Positions 53,198 to 61,925 of a DNA stretch of 64,000 bases are shown here, in pieces. Under the pieces are notes generated by a model, which made no database searches, had not been told where the DNA came from, and worked only from the letters and a program-made list of their open reading frames with translations. The stretch covers positions 62,001 to 126,000 of the forward strand of contig JAIPJM010000005.1 in assembly GCA_021734255.1 (NCBI GenBank), given 5' to 3'. The stretch comes from Fidelibacterota bacterium. Lineage in GTDB: Bacteria > Fidelibacterota > UBA8477 > JABMPR01. The position numbers were made by a program, and so were the translations under genes. The stretch's first letter is position 1; every line of letters starts with the position of its first letter.

Positions 53198-53689
53198 ATG
53201 GGTGCTCTGAATAATAAATTCAATGACAATATATTAATTACCTCTTTGGACAAATTACTGAACTGGTCACGATCAGGCTCAGAGTGGTATTTTCAGTTTG
53301 GTCTGGCCTGCTGTGCGATTGAGATGATGTCAGCTGCAGCAGCCCGCCATGACCTGGAGCGATTTGGGGCCATGCCTCGTTCTTCGCCGCGTCAGGCAGA
53401 TGTAATGATCGTAGCGGGAACTGTTTCACTGAAGATGGCAACGCGTGTGAAACGACTGTATGAGCAGATGGCCGAACCGAAATATGTTATATCCATGGGA
53501 TCATGTGCCAATTCAGGTGGGCCCTACTGGCAACATGGATATCATGTTCTGAAAGGGGTCGACCAGATCGTGCCAGTTGATATCTATGTCCCTGGCTGTC
53601 CACCCCGACCAGAAGCATTGCTGGAAGGTCTTATACACCTTCAGAAGAAAATGCGCGAAGAGCATGTCTTAGCTAAGAAGGAAGCTTGA
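53198..53689 (+). CDS. nuoB: NADH-quinone oxidoreductase subunit B
   Basis: 163 residues. Carries the N2 [4Fe-4S] cluster that hands electrons to quinone: the adjacent Cys pair in [11 protein letters not shown], the Cys in [12 protein letters not shown] and the one in [15 protein letters not shown]. These four ligands are all present. It starts directly after the nuoA stop. The upstream region [20 protein letters not shown] is a family hallmark. Confidence 0.97.
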   Translation: MGALNNKFNDNILITSLDKLLNWSRSGSEWYFQFGLACCAIEMMSAAAARHDLERFGAMPRSSPRQADVMIVAGTVSLKMATRVKRLYEQMAEPKYVISMGSCANSGGPYWQHGYHVLKGVDQIVPVDIYVPGCPPRPEALLEGLIHLQKKMREEHVLAKKEA

Positions 53690-53691
53690 TA

Positions 53692-54180
53692 GTGGAAGCG
53701 CCGGATATCTTCAGTGTTCTCCAGGCTAAATTTGGTGAACAGATCGTCGATTTTTTAGAGGAAGGGACGCTCAATCCAACCGTGGTTGTGAAACCTGAAG
53801 CAGTGCTCAAGGTATGTGAATTTCTATCTCAAAATGAGAAACTGCAGCTGGACTCCCTCATGAACCTGGCAGGGCATGATCAAGATGGTGAATCGGATCT
53901 GAGTGTTATTTACCATTTCTATTCCACGATCCATGATCACTATATCACAGTGAAAACATTCACTCCCCGGGAAGAACCCAGCGTTGTCAGTATTGCCAAT
54001 TTATATCGTACGGCAGACTGGCATGAGCGGGAAGCTTATGACATGTATGGTATTCACTTTGAGGGCCATCCAGATCTTAAACGCATTCTCCTGGAAGAGG
54101 ATTGGGAGGGATATCCCCTGAGAAAGGATTATGTCCCAGCAGAATTTTACCGCGGTATGCGGATTGAGAAGGTGAAATAA
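53692..54180 (+). CDS. nuoC: NADH-quinone oxidoreductase subunit C
   Basis: 162 residues from GTG 53692; AAGGA lies nine bases upstream. TTG 53686, overlapping the nuoB stop, is also in frame and would add two residues. The 30-kDa-subunit signature DWHEREAYDMYGIHFEGHPDLKRI is near residue 110-135, followed by GYPLRKDYVP. It is a peripheral-arm subunit next to NuoD. It is separate here, not fused to nuoD as in E. coli. Its last base overlaps the nuoD start. Confidence 0.93.
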   Translation: MEAPDIFSVLQAKFGEQIVDFLEEGTLNPTVVVKPEAVLKVCEFLSQNEKLQLDSLMNLAGHDQDGESDLSVIYHFYSTIHDHYITVKTFTPREEPSVVSIANLYRTADWHEREAYDMYGIHFEGHPDLKRILLEEDWEGYPLRKDYVPAEFYRGMRIEKVK

Positions 54181-55301
54181 TGTCTCGATTGCATGCAGAA
54201 GAAATGATCCTGAATATGGGGCCTCAACATCCCAGTACACATGGTGTTCTTCGACTGAAATTGACCACGGATGGGGAAATCGTATCCAAGATCGAACCGG
54301 TGATCGGTTACCTTCATCGCTCCTTTGAAAAACATGCCGAGAACCTGCAGTACCAGATGGTGACCCCATTCACGGGACGTTGTGATTATCTGGCTGCCAT
54401 GGGTAGTGAGCATGGATATGCCATGGCAGTTGAGAAGATGCTGGATATCGAACTTCCGGAACGCGTGGAATACTTGCGTGTTATCTTTGCTGAGCTCCAA
54501 CGTATTGCCAGTCATCTGGTCGCTGTTGGTGCTTTTGGACTGGATGTAGGTGCCATCACCCCTTTCATTTACTGTTTTCGTGAGCGTGAATTGATCCTGG
54601 ACCTGTTTGAGATGGCCTCCGGTGCACGTCTACTCTATAATTATATCTGGATCGGTGGGCTGGCGCACGACATACCCCCGGGATTCGTGGAAAAAACGTA
54701 TGAGTTTCTGGATGCCTTTGATAAAAGAGTGGCTGAATACAACCAAATCCTCACTGGTAACAAGATCTTTATTGAAAGAACAGCTGATATCGGTGTGTTG
54801 CCTCCAGAGGTGGCCATTAACTATGGCGTAACTGGTCCATGTCTGCGTGGTTCAGGCGTTGACCTGGATATTCGCAAGGTGCAGCCATACTCAATCTATG
54901 ATAGGTTTGAATTTGAAGTTCCTTTGGGTGAAGGTGCACAGGGAACCGTGGGGGACTGCTGGGACAGGTATTATGTACGTGTCAGAGAAATGGAGGAGAG
55001 CGCAAAGATCGTACGTCAGGCGCTTGACCAACTGCCCTCCGATGGTGACGTGCAGGCCGCCCTTCCCAAGCGCATCCGCCCCCCCAAGGGTGAGGTCTAC
55101 TTCAGAAGCGAGAATCCAAGGGGAGAACTTGGTTATTATATCGTAAGTGATGGTAAAAATGTACCTGCTCGCATGAGAATGCGCTCGCCTGCTTTTTGCA
55201 ACCTTGGTGTAATCAATGAAATTGGTCAGGGCTGGATGATCTCAGATGTAATTGCGATTCTCGGAAGTCTGGACATTGTACTTGGGGAGATCGATCGATA
55301 A
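54180..55301 (+). CDS. nuoD: NADH-quinone oxidoreductase subunit D
   Basis: 373 residues. The 49-kDa quinone-binding subunit, distantly related to NiFe-hydrogenase large subunits but without its Cys ligands. Family blocks are LNMGPQHPSTHGVLRL, PVIGYLHRSFEKHAEN, GAFGLDVGAITPFIYCF, GPCLRGSGVDLDIRK and MRMRSPAFCNLGVINEI, ending VLGEIDR. Followed directly by nuoH. nuoE, nuoF and nuoG do not lie between nuoD and nuoH, where many operons place them. Confidence 0.97.
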   Translation: MSRLHAEEMILNMGPQHPSTHGVLRLKLTTDGEIVSKIEPVIGYLHRSFEKHAENLQYQMVTPFTGRCDYLAAMGSEHGYAMAVEKMLDIELPERVEYLRVIFAELQRIASHLVAVGAFGLDVGAITPFIYCFRERELILDLFEMASGARLLYNYIWIGGLAHDIPPGFVEKTYEFLDAFDKRVAEYNQILTGNKIFIERTADIGVLPPEVAINYGVTGPCLRGSGVDLDIRKVQPYSIYDRFEFEVPLGEGAQGTVGDCWDRYYVRVREMEESAKIVRQALDQLPSDGDVQAALPKRIRPPKGEVYFRSENPRGELGYYIVSDGKNVPARMRMRSPAFCNLGVINEIGQGWMISDVIAILGSLDIVLGEIDR

Positions 55302-56549
55302 ATGATACAAACATTAGCAAACTGGATCCTGTCATTTGATATCCTCTCCGGTATGGGCTATCCGATCGCCTGGGGATTATCTCTGTTTATTGTTGCTGCC
55401 CTTATTTTCGTCTTTGTTGCCCTAAATGCGCTCGTTCTGGTCTACATCGAAAGGAAGGTTTCCGCCTTCATGCAGGTGAGACTGGGGCCCATGCGAGTTG
55501 GAAAATTCGGGCTTCTGCAAACCGTTGCCGATGCACTGAAACTCCTGCAGAAAGAAGACATCATACCGGAAAAGGCAGATAAAGCCCTTTTTACCATTGG
55601 ACCCTGGACCATACTGGTTGCCTCAGTAGCAACATTCGCAGCGATCCCATTTTCAGATACCCTGCTGGCAGCAGATATGAATATTGGGTTATTCTATGTC
55701 GTTTCGATCTCCTCTATCGTCGTGCTGGGTATCGTCATGGCTGGTTGGGCATCCAATAACAAGTGGTCGCTGTATGGCGCCATGCGATCAGCTGCGCAGA
55801 TCATTTCATATGAGATCCCAGTCGGTATAACGCTCATCAGTGTTGTGGCCGTCGTGGGCAGCCTGAACCTGCAAACTATTATTCAGGCACAGGGGGGAGC
55901 TGGTAATCTCTTTCACTGGATACCCATTCCTGTTCCCAATTGGTTTATCTTTCATAGCCCCTTCCTGTTCATGGCAACCTTTGTCTATCTCATCGGGGGC
56001 ACGGCAGAGATTAACCGAACACCTTTTGATATTCCAGAGTCTGAATCAGAACTTGTTGCCGGTTTTATGACGGAATTCTCAGGTCTACGCTGGGCATTGT
56101 TCTTCTTGTCTGAATATGCCAATGCAACCCTGGTCGCTTTTATACTTACAATTATTTTTCTTGGTGGATGGCAGAGTCCATTCGTCAATTACAGTAGTGC
56201 ACAGATTGCCCTTTCGATCTTCTCCGTGATTGCGGTAATATGGACCGTTTTCGTCAGGATGAAATCTGGTCGTCTGTCAATTTACCCCCTTGGTCTGAGC
56301 ATTCTTGCCGCCATCTCTGCCTGGTTATTCCCAGGATTTGCAGTTTGGCTGGCTTCACCAGGCATCTTCTGGATACTGGCCAAGGTCGCGGGCATCATTT
56401 TCCTACTCATGTGGTTCCGCTGGACCTTTCCTCGACTGAGGGTAGACCAGTTAATGTACATTAGTTGGAAAGTCGTACTTCCACTTGCTATTCTGAATCT
56501 TATGGGTGTGGCCATCTGGATGTGGCTTACCGGTGAGATCCAATTTTAG
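55302..56549 (+). CDS. nuoH: NADH-quinone oxidoreductase subunit H
   Basis: 415 residues, about eight or more helices. It joins the membrane arm to the peripheral arm near the quinone site. Hallmarks are YIERKVSAFMQVRLGPMRVG, LKLLQKEDIIP, SAAQIISYEIPVG and NRTPFDIPESESELVAGFMTE (the ESELVAG-type loop rich in Glu near the quinone channel), then FAYANATLV-like sequence (here LSEYANATLVA). The start ATG follows the nuoD stop with no gap. Confidence 0.96.
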   Translation: MIQTLANWILSFDILSGMGYPIAWGLSLFIVAALIFVFVALNALVLVYIERKVSAFMQVRLGPMRVGKFGLLQTVADALKLLQKEDIIPEKADKALFTIGPWTILVASVATFAAIPFSDTLLAADMNIGLFYVVSISSIVVLGIVMAGWASNNKWSLYGAMRSAAQIISYEIPVGITLISVVAVVGSLNLQTIIQAQGGAGNLFHWIPIPVPNWFIFHSPFLFMATFVYLIGGTAEINRTPFDIPESESELVAGFMTEFSGLRWALFFLSEYANATLVAFILTIIFLGGWQSPFVNYSSAQIALSIFSVIAVIWTVFVRMKSGRLSIYPLGLSILAAISAWLFPGFAVWLASPGIFWILAKVAGIIFLLMWFRWTFPRLRVDQLMYISWKVVLPLAILNLMGVAIWMWLTGEIQF

Positions 56550-56557
56550 GATAATAT

Positions 56558-57472
56558 ATGAGTTATTTTAGTAATATATCAAACGCTGTTAGCACACTGA
56601 TCGATGGAATGAAGGTGACCATGGGATATTTCGTTCGTCCCAGGGAAAATGTCACCCTGCAATATCCTGATGAAGTGTGGCCCATTCCTGAACGCAATAT
56701 CGGGGTTGGCGAACTGGATAGCTATAATACGATCCGGTCCAAGTTGCATGTGAACATGGATGATTGCATTGGCTGCAAGGCGTGTGAAAGAGCCTGTCCT
56801 GTCGATTGTATCCATATTGATACCTACCGGGCTGCTCCTGATCAGGATCTGGGTGTTACCAGTAATGGTACCAAGATCAAACTGCTCACAGCCAACTTTA
56901 TCATTGATATGAGTGAATGCATGTTCTGCGATCTCTGTACACCACCCTGTCCAGAGGATTGTATTGAAATGACCCCAGACTATCAATTTATAGGCAATGA
57001 CAATCTAAATACTGACGTGACCCCTGAGGAACGCTGGAGAGATCGTGATCATCTCATCTATCAATTCTCGAAAGTTCCGGAAGAGGAAAGACAAAGATTA
57101 AAGGCTGAAGCCGAAGAAGCTGCTAAAGCCAAGGCACTGGCCATGGCGGCCAAGAAGGCAGCTGCAGAGAAGGCAGCTGAAAAAACCGCTCCACCATCAG
57201 GAGAGGCTGCAAAAGAAGTAGCTAGTGAGACCTCAACTGAAGCCACAACTGAACCAGAATCCATTGTGAGAATGGAAGATATTCAATTTGCAACACCTGA
57301 TCAGGAAAAGATCACATCAGATGCCGCTGAAGAAAAGCCGGCTGCACCGGAAGAAAGTTCTGATACTGCTGCGAAGGATACTCCGATGGCGGATGAACAA
57401 ACCGAGAAACCTGATCCTGAAGCAGAGACAGGTACGGAATCATCAAGGGATAAGGATAGTAACAATGGCTGA
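56558..57472 (+). CDS. nuoI: NADH-quinone oxidoreductase subunit I with long charged C-terminal extension
   Basis: 304 residues; typical NuoI is ~160-180. Two [4Fe-4S] clusters N6a/N6b are seen at Cys70/73/76/80 (CIGCKACERACPVDCI) and Cys121/124/127/131 (CMFCDLCTPPCPEDCI). From about residue 175 the chain turns into an Ala/Glu/Lys-rich helical stretch (AEAEEAAKAKALAMAAKKA), then an acidic, Pro/Thr/Ser-rich tail to the end, about 130 residues in all, with no known domain. RBS AGGATAATAT. Its stop overlaps the nuoJ start by 8 bases. Confidence 0.93.
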   Translation: MSYFSNISNAVSTLIDGMKVTMGYFVRPRENVTLQYPDEVWPIPERNIGVGELDSYNTIRSKLHVNMDDCIGCKACERACPVDCIHIDTYRAAPDQDLGVTSNGTKIKLLTANFIIDMSECMFCDLCTPPCPEDCIEMTPDYQFIGNDNLNTDVTPEERWRDRDHLIYQFSKVPEEERQRLKAEAEEAAKAKALAMAAKKAAAEKAAEKTAPPSGEAAKEVASETSTEATTEPESIVRMEDIQFATPDQEKITSDAAEEKPAAPEESSDTAAKDTPMADEQTEKPDPEAETGTESSRDKDSNNG

Positions 57473-57956
57473 TTTCATCTTCTGGGTGATCTGGATACTG
57501 ATCGTCGTTTCAGCTGGCCTCGTAGCATTTGGTAAGAATCTCATTCACTCTGTTTTTGCACTCATGGGCACCTTCCTGGGAGTCGCCGGTATTTACATCT
57601 TTTTGAATGCTGATTTTCTGGCAGTTACCCAGATCGTCGTATATGTGGGCGGCATCCTTGTGCTGCTCGTCTTTGGAATTATGCTTACCAACCAGATCAG
57701 TACCGCAAAGATATCACAGAGCTCTGTGCAGCGGGGATTGGGTCTGCTTGTCGTTCTCGCCTTACTCGCTATTCTGCTTACAGCGCTACTTTCACATGAT
57801 TGGGTAGGCACCACGCAACCGCTGGCCTTCGAAGAAACGGCACGGGGCATTGGCAGGCTTCTCTTTACAGATTATCTGATCCTTTTTGAGATCGCATCAG
57901 TCCTGCTGCTCGGGGCATTGATCGGTGCCGCAACCCTGGCGAGAAAGGAGCTGTAA
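57465..57956 (+). CDS. nuoJ: NADH-quinone oxidoreductase subunit J
   Basis: 163 residues from ATG 57465; the frame is open further upstream inside nuoI but the extra residues are shadow sequence. Five hydrophobic helices; family blocks are NLIHSVFALMGTFLGVAGIY, FLAVTQIVVYVGGILVLLVFGIML. The start overlaps nuoI by 8 bases, with AAGGATAG as RBS. Membrane-arm subunit that takes part in the proton pathway near the quinone end. Confidence 0.95.
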   Translation: MADFIFWVIWILIVVSAGLVAFGKNLIHSVFALMGTFLGVAGIYIFLNADFLAVTQIVVYVGGILVLLVFGIMLTNQISTAKISQSSVQRGLGLLVVLALLAILLTALLSHDWVGTTQPLAFEETARGIGRLLFTDYLILFEIASVLLLGALIGAATLARKEL

Positions 57957-58262
57957 ATGGATCATCTCAGTTCATATCTCGTGTTAAGTGCTATCTTGTT
58001 TAGCCTGGGCCTGTATACGGTCGTCACCCGTAAGAATGGTGTTGCCATCCTCATGGGGGTCGAATTGATCCTGAACGCTGCCAATATCAATTTCGTTGCT
58101 TTCTCAAAGTTCGTGACCCATACCCTGGATGGACATTTGATCTCTGTCTTCATCATTATGCTGGCTGCAGCAGAAGCTGCTGTAGCTCTGGCCATTGTCC
58201 TGAATCTCTATAACAACCGCGGGCACATCAATGTAGATGAAGCCAACGCATTGAAACAGTAG
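57957..58262 (+). CDS. nuoK: NADH-quinone oxidoreductase subunit K
   Basis: 101 residues, three helices. Conserved blocks are SAILFSLGLYTVVTRKNGV, MGVELILNAANINFVAF (the Glu in GVELILNA is a key proton-channel residue) and the second Glu in AAAEAAVALAIVL. Starts directly after the nuoJ stop. RBS AAGGAG sits before the ATG. Confidence 0.97.
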   Translation: MDHLSSYLVLSAILFSLGLYTVVTRKNGVAILMGVELILNAANINFVAFSKFVTHTLDGHLISVFIIMLAAAEAAVALAIVLNLYNNRGHINVDEANALKQ

Positions 58263-58273
58263 GTGCCGTACTG

Positions 58274-60376
58274 ATGATTAATCTCGCACTTCTTATTTTA
58301 TTCCTGCCGCTGCTATCCTTTGCGCTGCAGATCTTCTTTGGGCGTCGATTCGAGGATAAAAAAGGTGAATGGGTGTCCGTGGGGATCCAGTTTACGACCC
58401 TCATCATGTCGCTGGCCATGTTTGTCATGATGATATCCAGAAATGATCCCAATTTTAGTCTGGAGATGCAAAAGAGTTGGTTGGATCTGGGGGTATTCAA
58501 GATCGATCTGGGAGTCTACATTGATAATGTCACCATTATCATGCTCAATGTAGTCGCCCTCATCTCATCCCTGGTCCATCTCTATTCAACAGCATATATG
58601 GCAGGAGATGTACGGTATAGCCGCTATTTTGGGTTCCTGGGCATATTCACATTTTCCATGAATGGTATCGTACTGTCGAATAGCCTGTTCATGATCTACA
58701 TGTTCTGGGAATTGGTTGGCTTATCATCTTACCTGCTCATCGGGCATTGGTGGGAGAAAAAATCTGCTGCTGATGCAGCTAAAAAAGCATTTATCACAAA
58801 TCGTGTTGGTGACATTGGGATGTTTATGGGGATGATGATCATCGCCACCGTCCTGGGTACCTTCAACTTCCAGCTTATCGCCGACAGAATTTTGGATGGA
58901 ACCTGGGCCAGCAATGCAGGTATGTTATTTGGAGGGATCGATCCCCACAAACTGCTCACTATCGCCGGTGTCCTCGTCTTTATGGGAGCGGTCGGTAAAT
59001 CCGCTCAGTTCCCTCTGCATGTCTGGTTACCGGATGCCATGGAAGGCCCAACGCCAGTGTCGGCGCTTATCCATGCTGCTACCATGGTGGCCGCAGGTGT
59101 CTATCTCACCGTTCGCATTTTCCCATTTCTCACCGCCGATGCCATGGCGACCATCGCGTTTATTGGCGGATTTACGGCACTCTACGCTGCAACCATCGCC
59201 ATCACGCAGAATGATATCAAGAAGGTACTGGCGTATTCAACTGTAAGTCAGCTCGGGTATATGGTCATGGCCCTGGGAACCGGTGCCTATGTGGCTGGTT
59301 TCTTTCATCTGGTCACCCATGCCATGTTCAAAGGTGCCCTCTTTCTTGCCTCCGGTTCTGTGATCCACGCCATGCATCATAGTCTTCATAAACTGGATGA
59401 CCATCAGACAGATCCACAGGATATGCGGAACATGGGTGGTCTTAAAGCCAAAATGCCTATCACCTTTGGTGTCTTTATGGTCACCACAGCTGCGATTTCA
59501 GGCATTCCCCTGTTCTCAGGTTTTCTGAGTAAAGATGCCATTCTGGCTGGTACCTGGACCTATGCAGCAAATGTCCATGATGGCTGGTTGGCCAATCTCC
59601 ATATGGCCTGGATCTTACCGGTGTTTGGATTTGGTGCAGCAGCGATCACCGCTTTTTATATGTTCCGTTTGATCTTCATGACCTTTTATGGTGAAGCAAA
59701 GAAACCTGATATTTTTAAACACATCCATGAATCACCGAAGGTAATGACGGTTCCATTGGTCATTCTCGCAATTCTATCCACTTTCATTGTATTTACCCTG
59801 CCGTCTGTGAATCCAATCTCAGACCATGGTTGGTTCACTGAAGTCGTGCAATCTCCAGAAACTGCTGTAACCACCGGGGCTGCTTTTGATCTGGAACATT
59901 TTGAGCATGGTATGCATGAAGCGCATGTCCCTGCCATGGTTACGTCCCTGATCGTTGCTGGTCTGGGTATTCTGTTATCAGTGCTGGTTTATCTTCTCAA
60001 TAAGATCTCTGCAGAGAATCTGGCGACAAAGCTTGGTGCGCTCTACAGGGGTTCTTTGAATAAGTGGTATATGGACGAATTCTATATTAATGGAATCATC
60101 CGACCTTTTCTCAAGGGTTGTGATGCAGTGGGTCGCTTTGACCTCGAATTTTATGATCATTATCTGATCAACGGATGGGGCAGAAATACAAAACGAACCT
60201 CCCGGGGGGTCGGCTTTGCTGATGACCTCATCGTGGATGGCGCTGTGAACTTTTCCGGTATCATTTTTCAATGGTTGGGTTGGACACTCAAATTCATCCA
60301 AACCGGTAAAATTCAAAATTATCTCATTTTTGTACTGATCGGTGCAGCTGTGCTGTTCGCCGTCAATGTATACTAG
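58274..60376 (+). CDS. nuoL: NADH-quinone oxidoreductase subunit L
   Basis: 700 residues, about 16 helices, an antiporter-like proton-pumping subunit. Blocks include VHLYSTAYMAGDVRYSRYFG, MFWELVGLSSYLLIGHW (Glu in this helix), GKSAQFPLHVWLPDAMEGPTPVSALIHAATMV, DIKKVLAYSTVSQLGYM and FKGALFLASGSVIHAMHH. The C-terminal part includes the amphipathic lateral helix region. It starts 11 bases after nuoK. All key Lys/Glu residues of the pump core appear intact. Confidence 0.97.
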   Translation: MINLALLILFLPLLSFALQIFFGRRFEDKKGEWVSVGIQFTTLIMSLAMFVMMISRNDPNFSLEMQKSWLDLGVFKIDLGVYIDNVTIIMLNVVALISSLVHLYSTAYMAGDVRYSRYFGFLGIFTFSMNGIVLSNSLFMIYMFWELVGLSSYLLIGHWWEKKSAADAAKKAFITNRVGDIGMFMGMMIIATVLGTFNFQLIADRILDGTWASNAGMLFGGIDPHKLLTIAGVLVFMGAVGKSAQFPLHVWLPDAMEGPTPVSALIHAATMVAAGVYLTVRIFPFLTADAMATIAFIGGFTALYAATIAITQNDIKKVLAYSTVSQLGYMVMALGTGAYVAGFFHLVTHAMFKGALFLASGSVIHAMHHSLHKLDDHQTDPQDMRNMGGLKAKMPITFGVFMVTTAAISGIPLFSGFLSKDAILAGTWTYAANVHDGWLANLHMAWILPVFGFGAAAITAFYMFRLIFMTFYGEAKKPDIFKHIHESPKVMTVPLVILAILSTFIVFTLPSVNPISDHGWFTEVVQSPETAVTTGAAFDLEHFEHGMHEAHVPAMVTSLIVAGLGILLSVLVYLLNKISAENLATKLGALYRGSLNKWYMDEFYINGIIRPFLKGCDAVGRFDLEFYDHYLINGWGRNTKRTSRGVGFADDLIVDGAVNFSGIIFQWLGWTLKFIQTGKIQNYLIFVLIGAAVLFAVNVY

Positions 60377-60399
60377 GACTGAAGGAGTCGAATAACGCT

Positions 60400-61908
60400 A
60401 TGGAAAATCATCTACTTAGCATTGTAACCTTTCTGCCTGTGCTTGGGGCATTGGCTATCATCTTGGTGCCAAAGGAAAAGCTGGACATCATTCGCTGGGG
60501 TGCAGCTGCCATCACAGGTATCCAGCTCATATTTGCAATCTGGATATTGTCGGTCTTCGATTTTGCCAGTGGAGATGTACAGCTGGTTGAGCATTTTGCC
60601 TGGATTCCTGCTTTTAATATTGAGTACTTCCTGGGAATTGATGGATTAAGTGCCCCCATGGTGCTGTTAACGGCTCTCTTGAGCTTTCTTGCTGTCTTCT
60701 CATCCTGGAACATAGACAAGGCCCATAAAGGCTATTTTGCTCTCTTCCTGCTCCTGGATGCCGGTATGATGGGTGTTTTTACCTCACTGGATTTTTTCCT
60801 CTTCTACATTTTCTGGGAAGTCATGTTGCTGCCCATGTACTTTCTCATCGGTATTTGGGGTGGACCACAGCGTGAATATGCAGCTATCAAGTTCTTCTTA
60901 TACACACTGTTTGGATCCGTACTCCTGTTGCTGGGTATGCTGGCGCTCTACTTCCTGTCAGAACCACACACATTTAACATGCTTATCCTGGCTGAGCAGT
61001 CTGCTCAATTCGGTCAGGCTATACTGTTGGGGATGAATGCCGGGAAGGTCATATTTATCCTGCTATTTGTCGGTTTTGCCATCAAGGTGCCGATCTTCCC
61101 CTTCCATACCTGGTTGCCGTTGGCCCATGTGGAAGCACCAACAGCTATTTCAGTTATTCTTGCTGGTGTTCTCCTGAAAATGGGGACCTACGGATTCTTG
61201 AGGATCAGTTGGCCAGTGCTCAAGGAAGCCACCCTCTGGTTCGCCCTGCCTCTGGCTATCCTGGGTTTGATAAACATTATTTATGGGGCCATGGCGGCTC
61301 TGGCACAGCGGGATCTGAAAAAGATGGTCGCTTACTCATCTGTGTCCCATATGGGGTTTGTACTCCTGGGTATGGCAGCCCTCACACCGGCAGGTATGAA
61401 TGGTGCCGTTTTTCAGATGTTCAACCACGGAACGATCTCAGCCATGCTCTTTATGCTGGTTGGTGTGGTCTATGACCGTGCCCATCATCGTGACATTGAA
61501 GGATTTGGTGGGCTTGCCAAAGTGGTGCCTGTTTATGCTGGCGTGACGGCCTTGGCGTTTTTCGCTGGTCTCGGTCTACCGGGATTTTCAGGCTTCATTT
61601 CGGAAGCACTTACTCTTATTGGTGCCTTCCCGGTATTTACCTGGATCACCATTTTTGCTACCGTTGGAATCGTCCTGAATGCAGGATACTTCCTCTGGGC
61701 CTATCAACGCGTCTTTATGGGCGAACTGAACAGCAAATATGAGAAGCTGGAAGACATCAATGGTCGTGAGTTGTTTGCACTGATCCCTTTGGCTATCATC
61801 ACCTTCTTTCTCGGTGTATACCCGACACCCATGCTGAATCTAATGAGTACTACTTTGAATCAGCTCGTTGAAGTTGTTAAGTCAGCTGGAATGGCAGCCG
61901 GACTCTAA
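60400..61908 (+). CDS. nuoM: NADH-quinone oxidoreductase subunit M
   Basis: 502 residues, about 14 helices, antiporter-like proton pump. FYIFWEVMLLPMYFLIGIWG, KVPIFPFHTWLPLAHVEAPTA and DLKKMVAYSSVSHMGFVLLG are typical, with channel Glu and Lys residues in place. GAAGGAG is 12 bases before the ATG. It is spaced 23 bases from nuoL. The family and product are clear. Confidence 0.97.
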   Translation: MENHLLSIVTFLPVLGALAIILVPKEKLDIIRWGAAAITGIQLIFAIWILSVFDFASGDVQLVEHFAWIPAFNIEYFLGIDGLSAPMVLLTALLSFLAVFSSWNIDKAHKGYFALFLLLDAGMMGVFTSLDFFLFYIFWEVMLLPMYFLIGIWGGPQREYAAIKFFLYTLFGSVLLLLGMLALYFLSEPHTFNMLILAEQSAQFGQAILLGMNAGKVIFILLFVGFAIKVPIFPFHTWLPLAHVEAPTAISVILAGVLLKMGTYGFLRISWPVLKEATLWFALPLAILGLINIIYGAMAALAQRDLKKMVAYSSVSHMGFVLLGMAALTPAGMNGAVFQMFNHGTISAMLFMLVGVVYDRAHHRDIEGFGGLAKVVPVYAGVTALAFFAGLGLPGFSGFISEALTLIGAFPVFTWITIFATVGIVLNAGYFLWAYQRVFMGELNSKYEKLEDINGRELFALIPLAIITFFLGVYPTPMLNLMSTTLNQLVEVVKSAGMAAGL

Positions 61909-61925
61909 TCGGATAAGGATAACAA

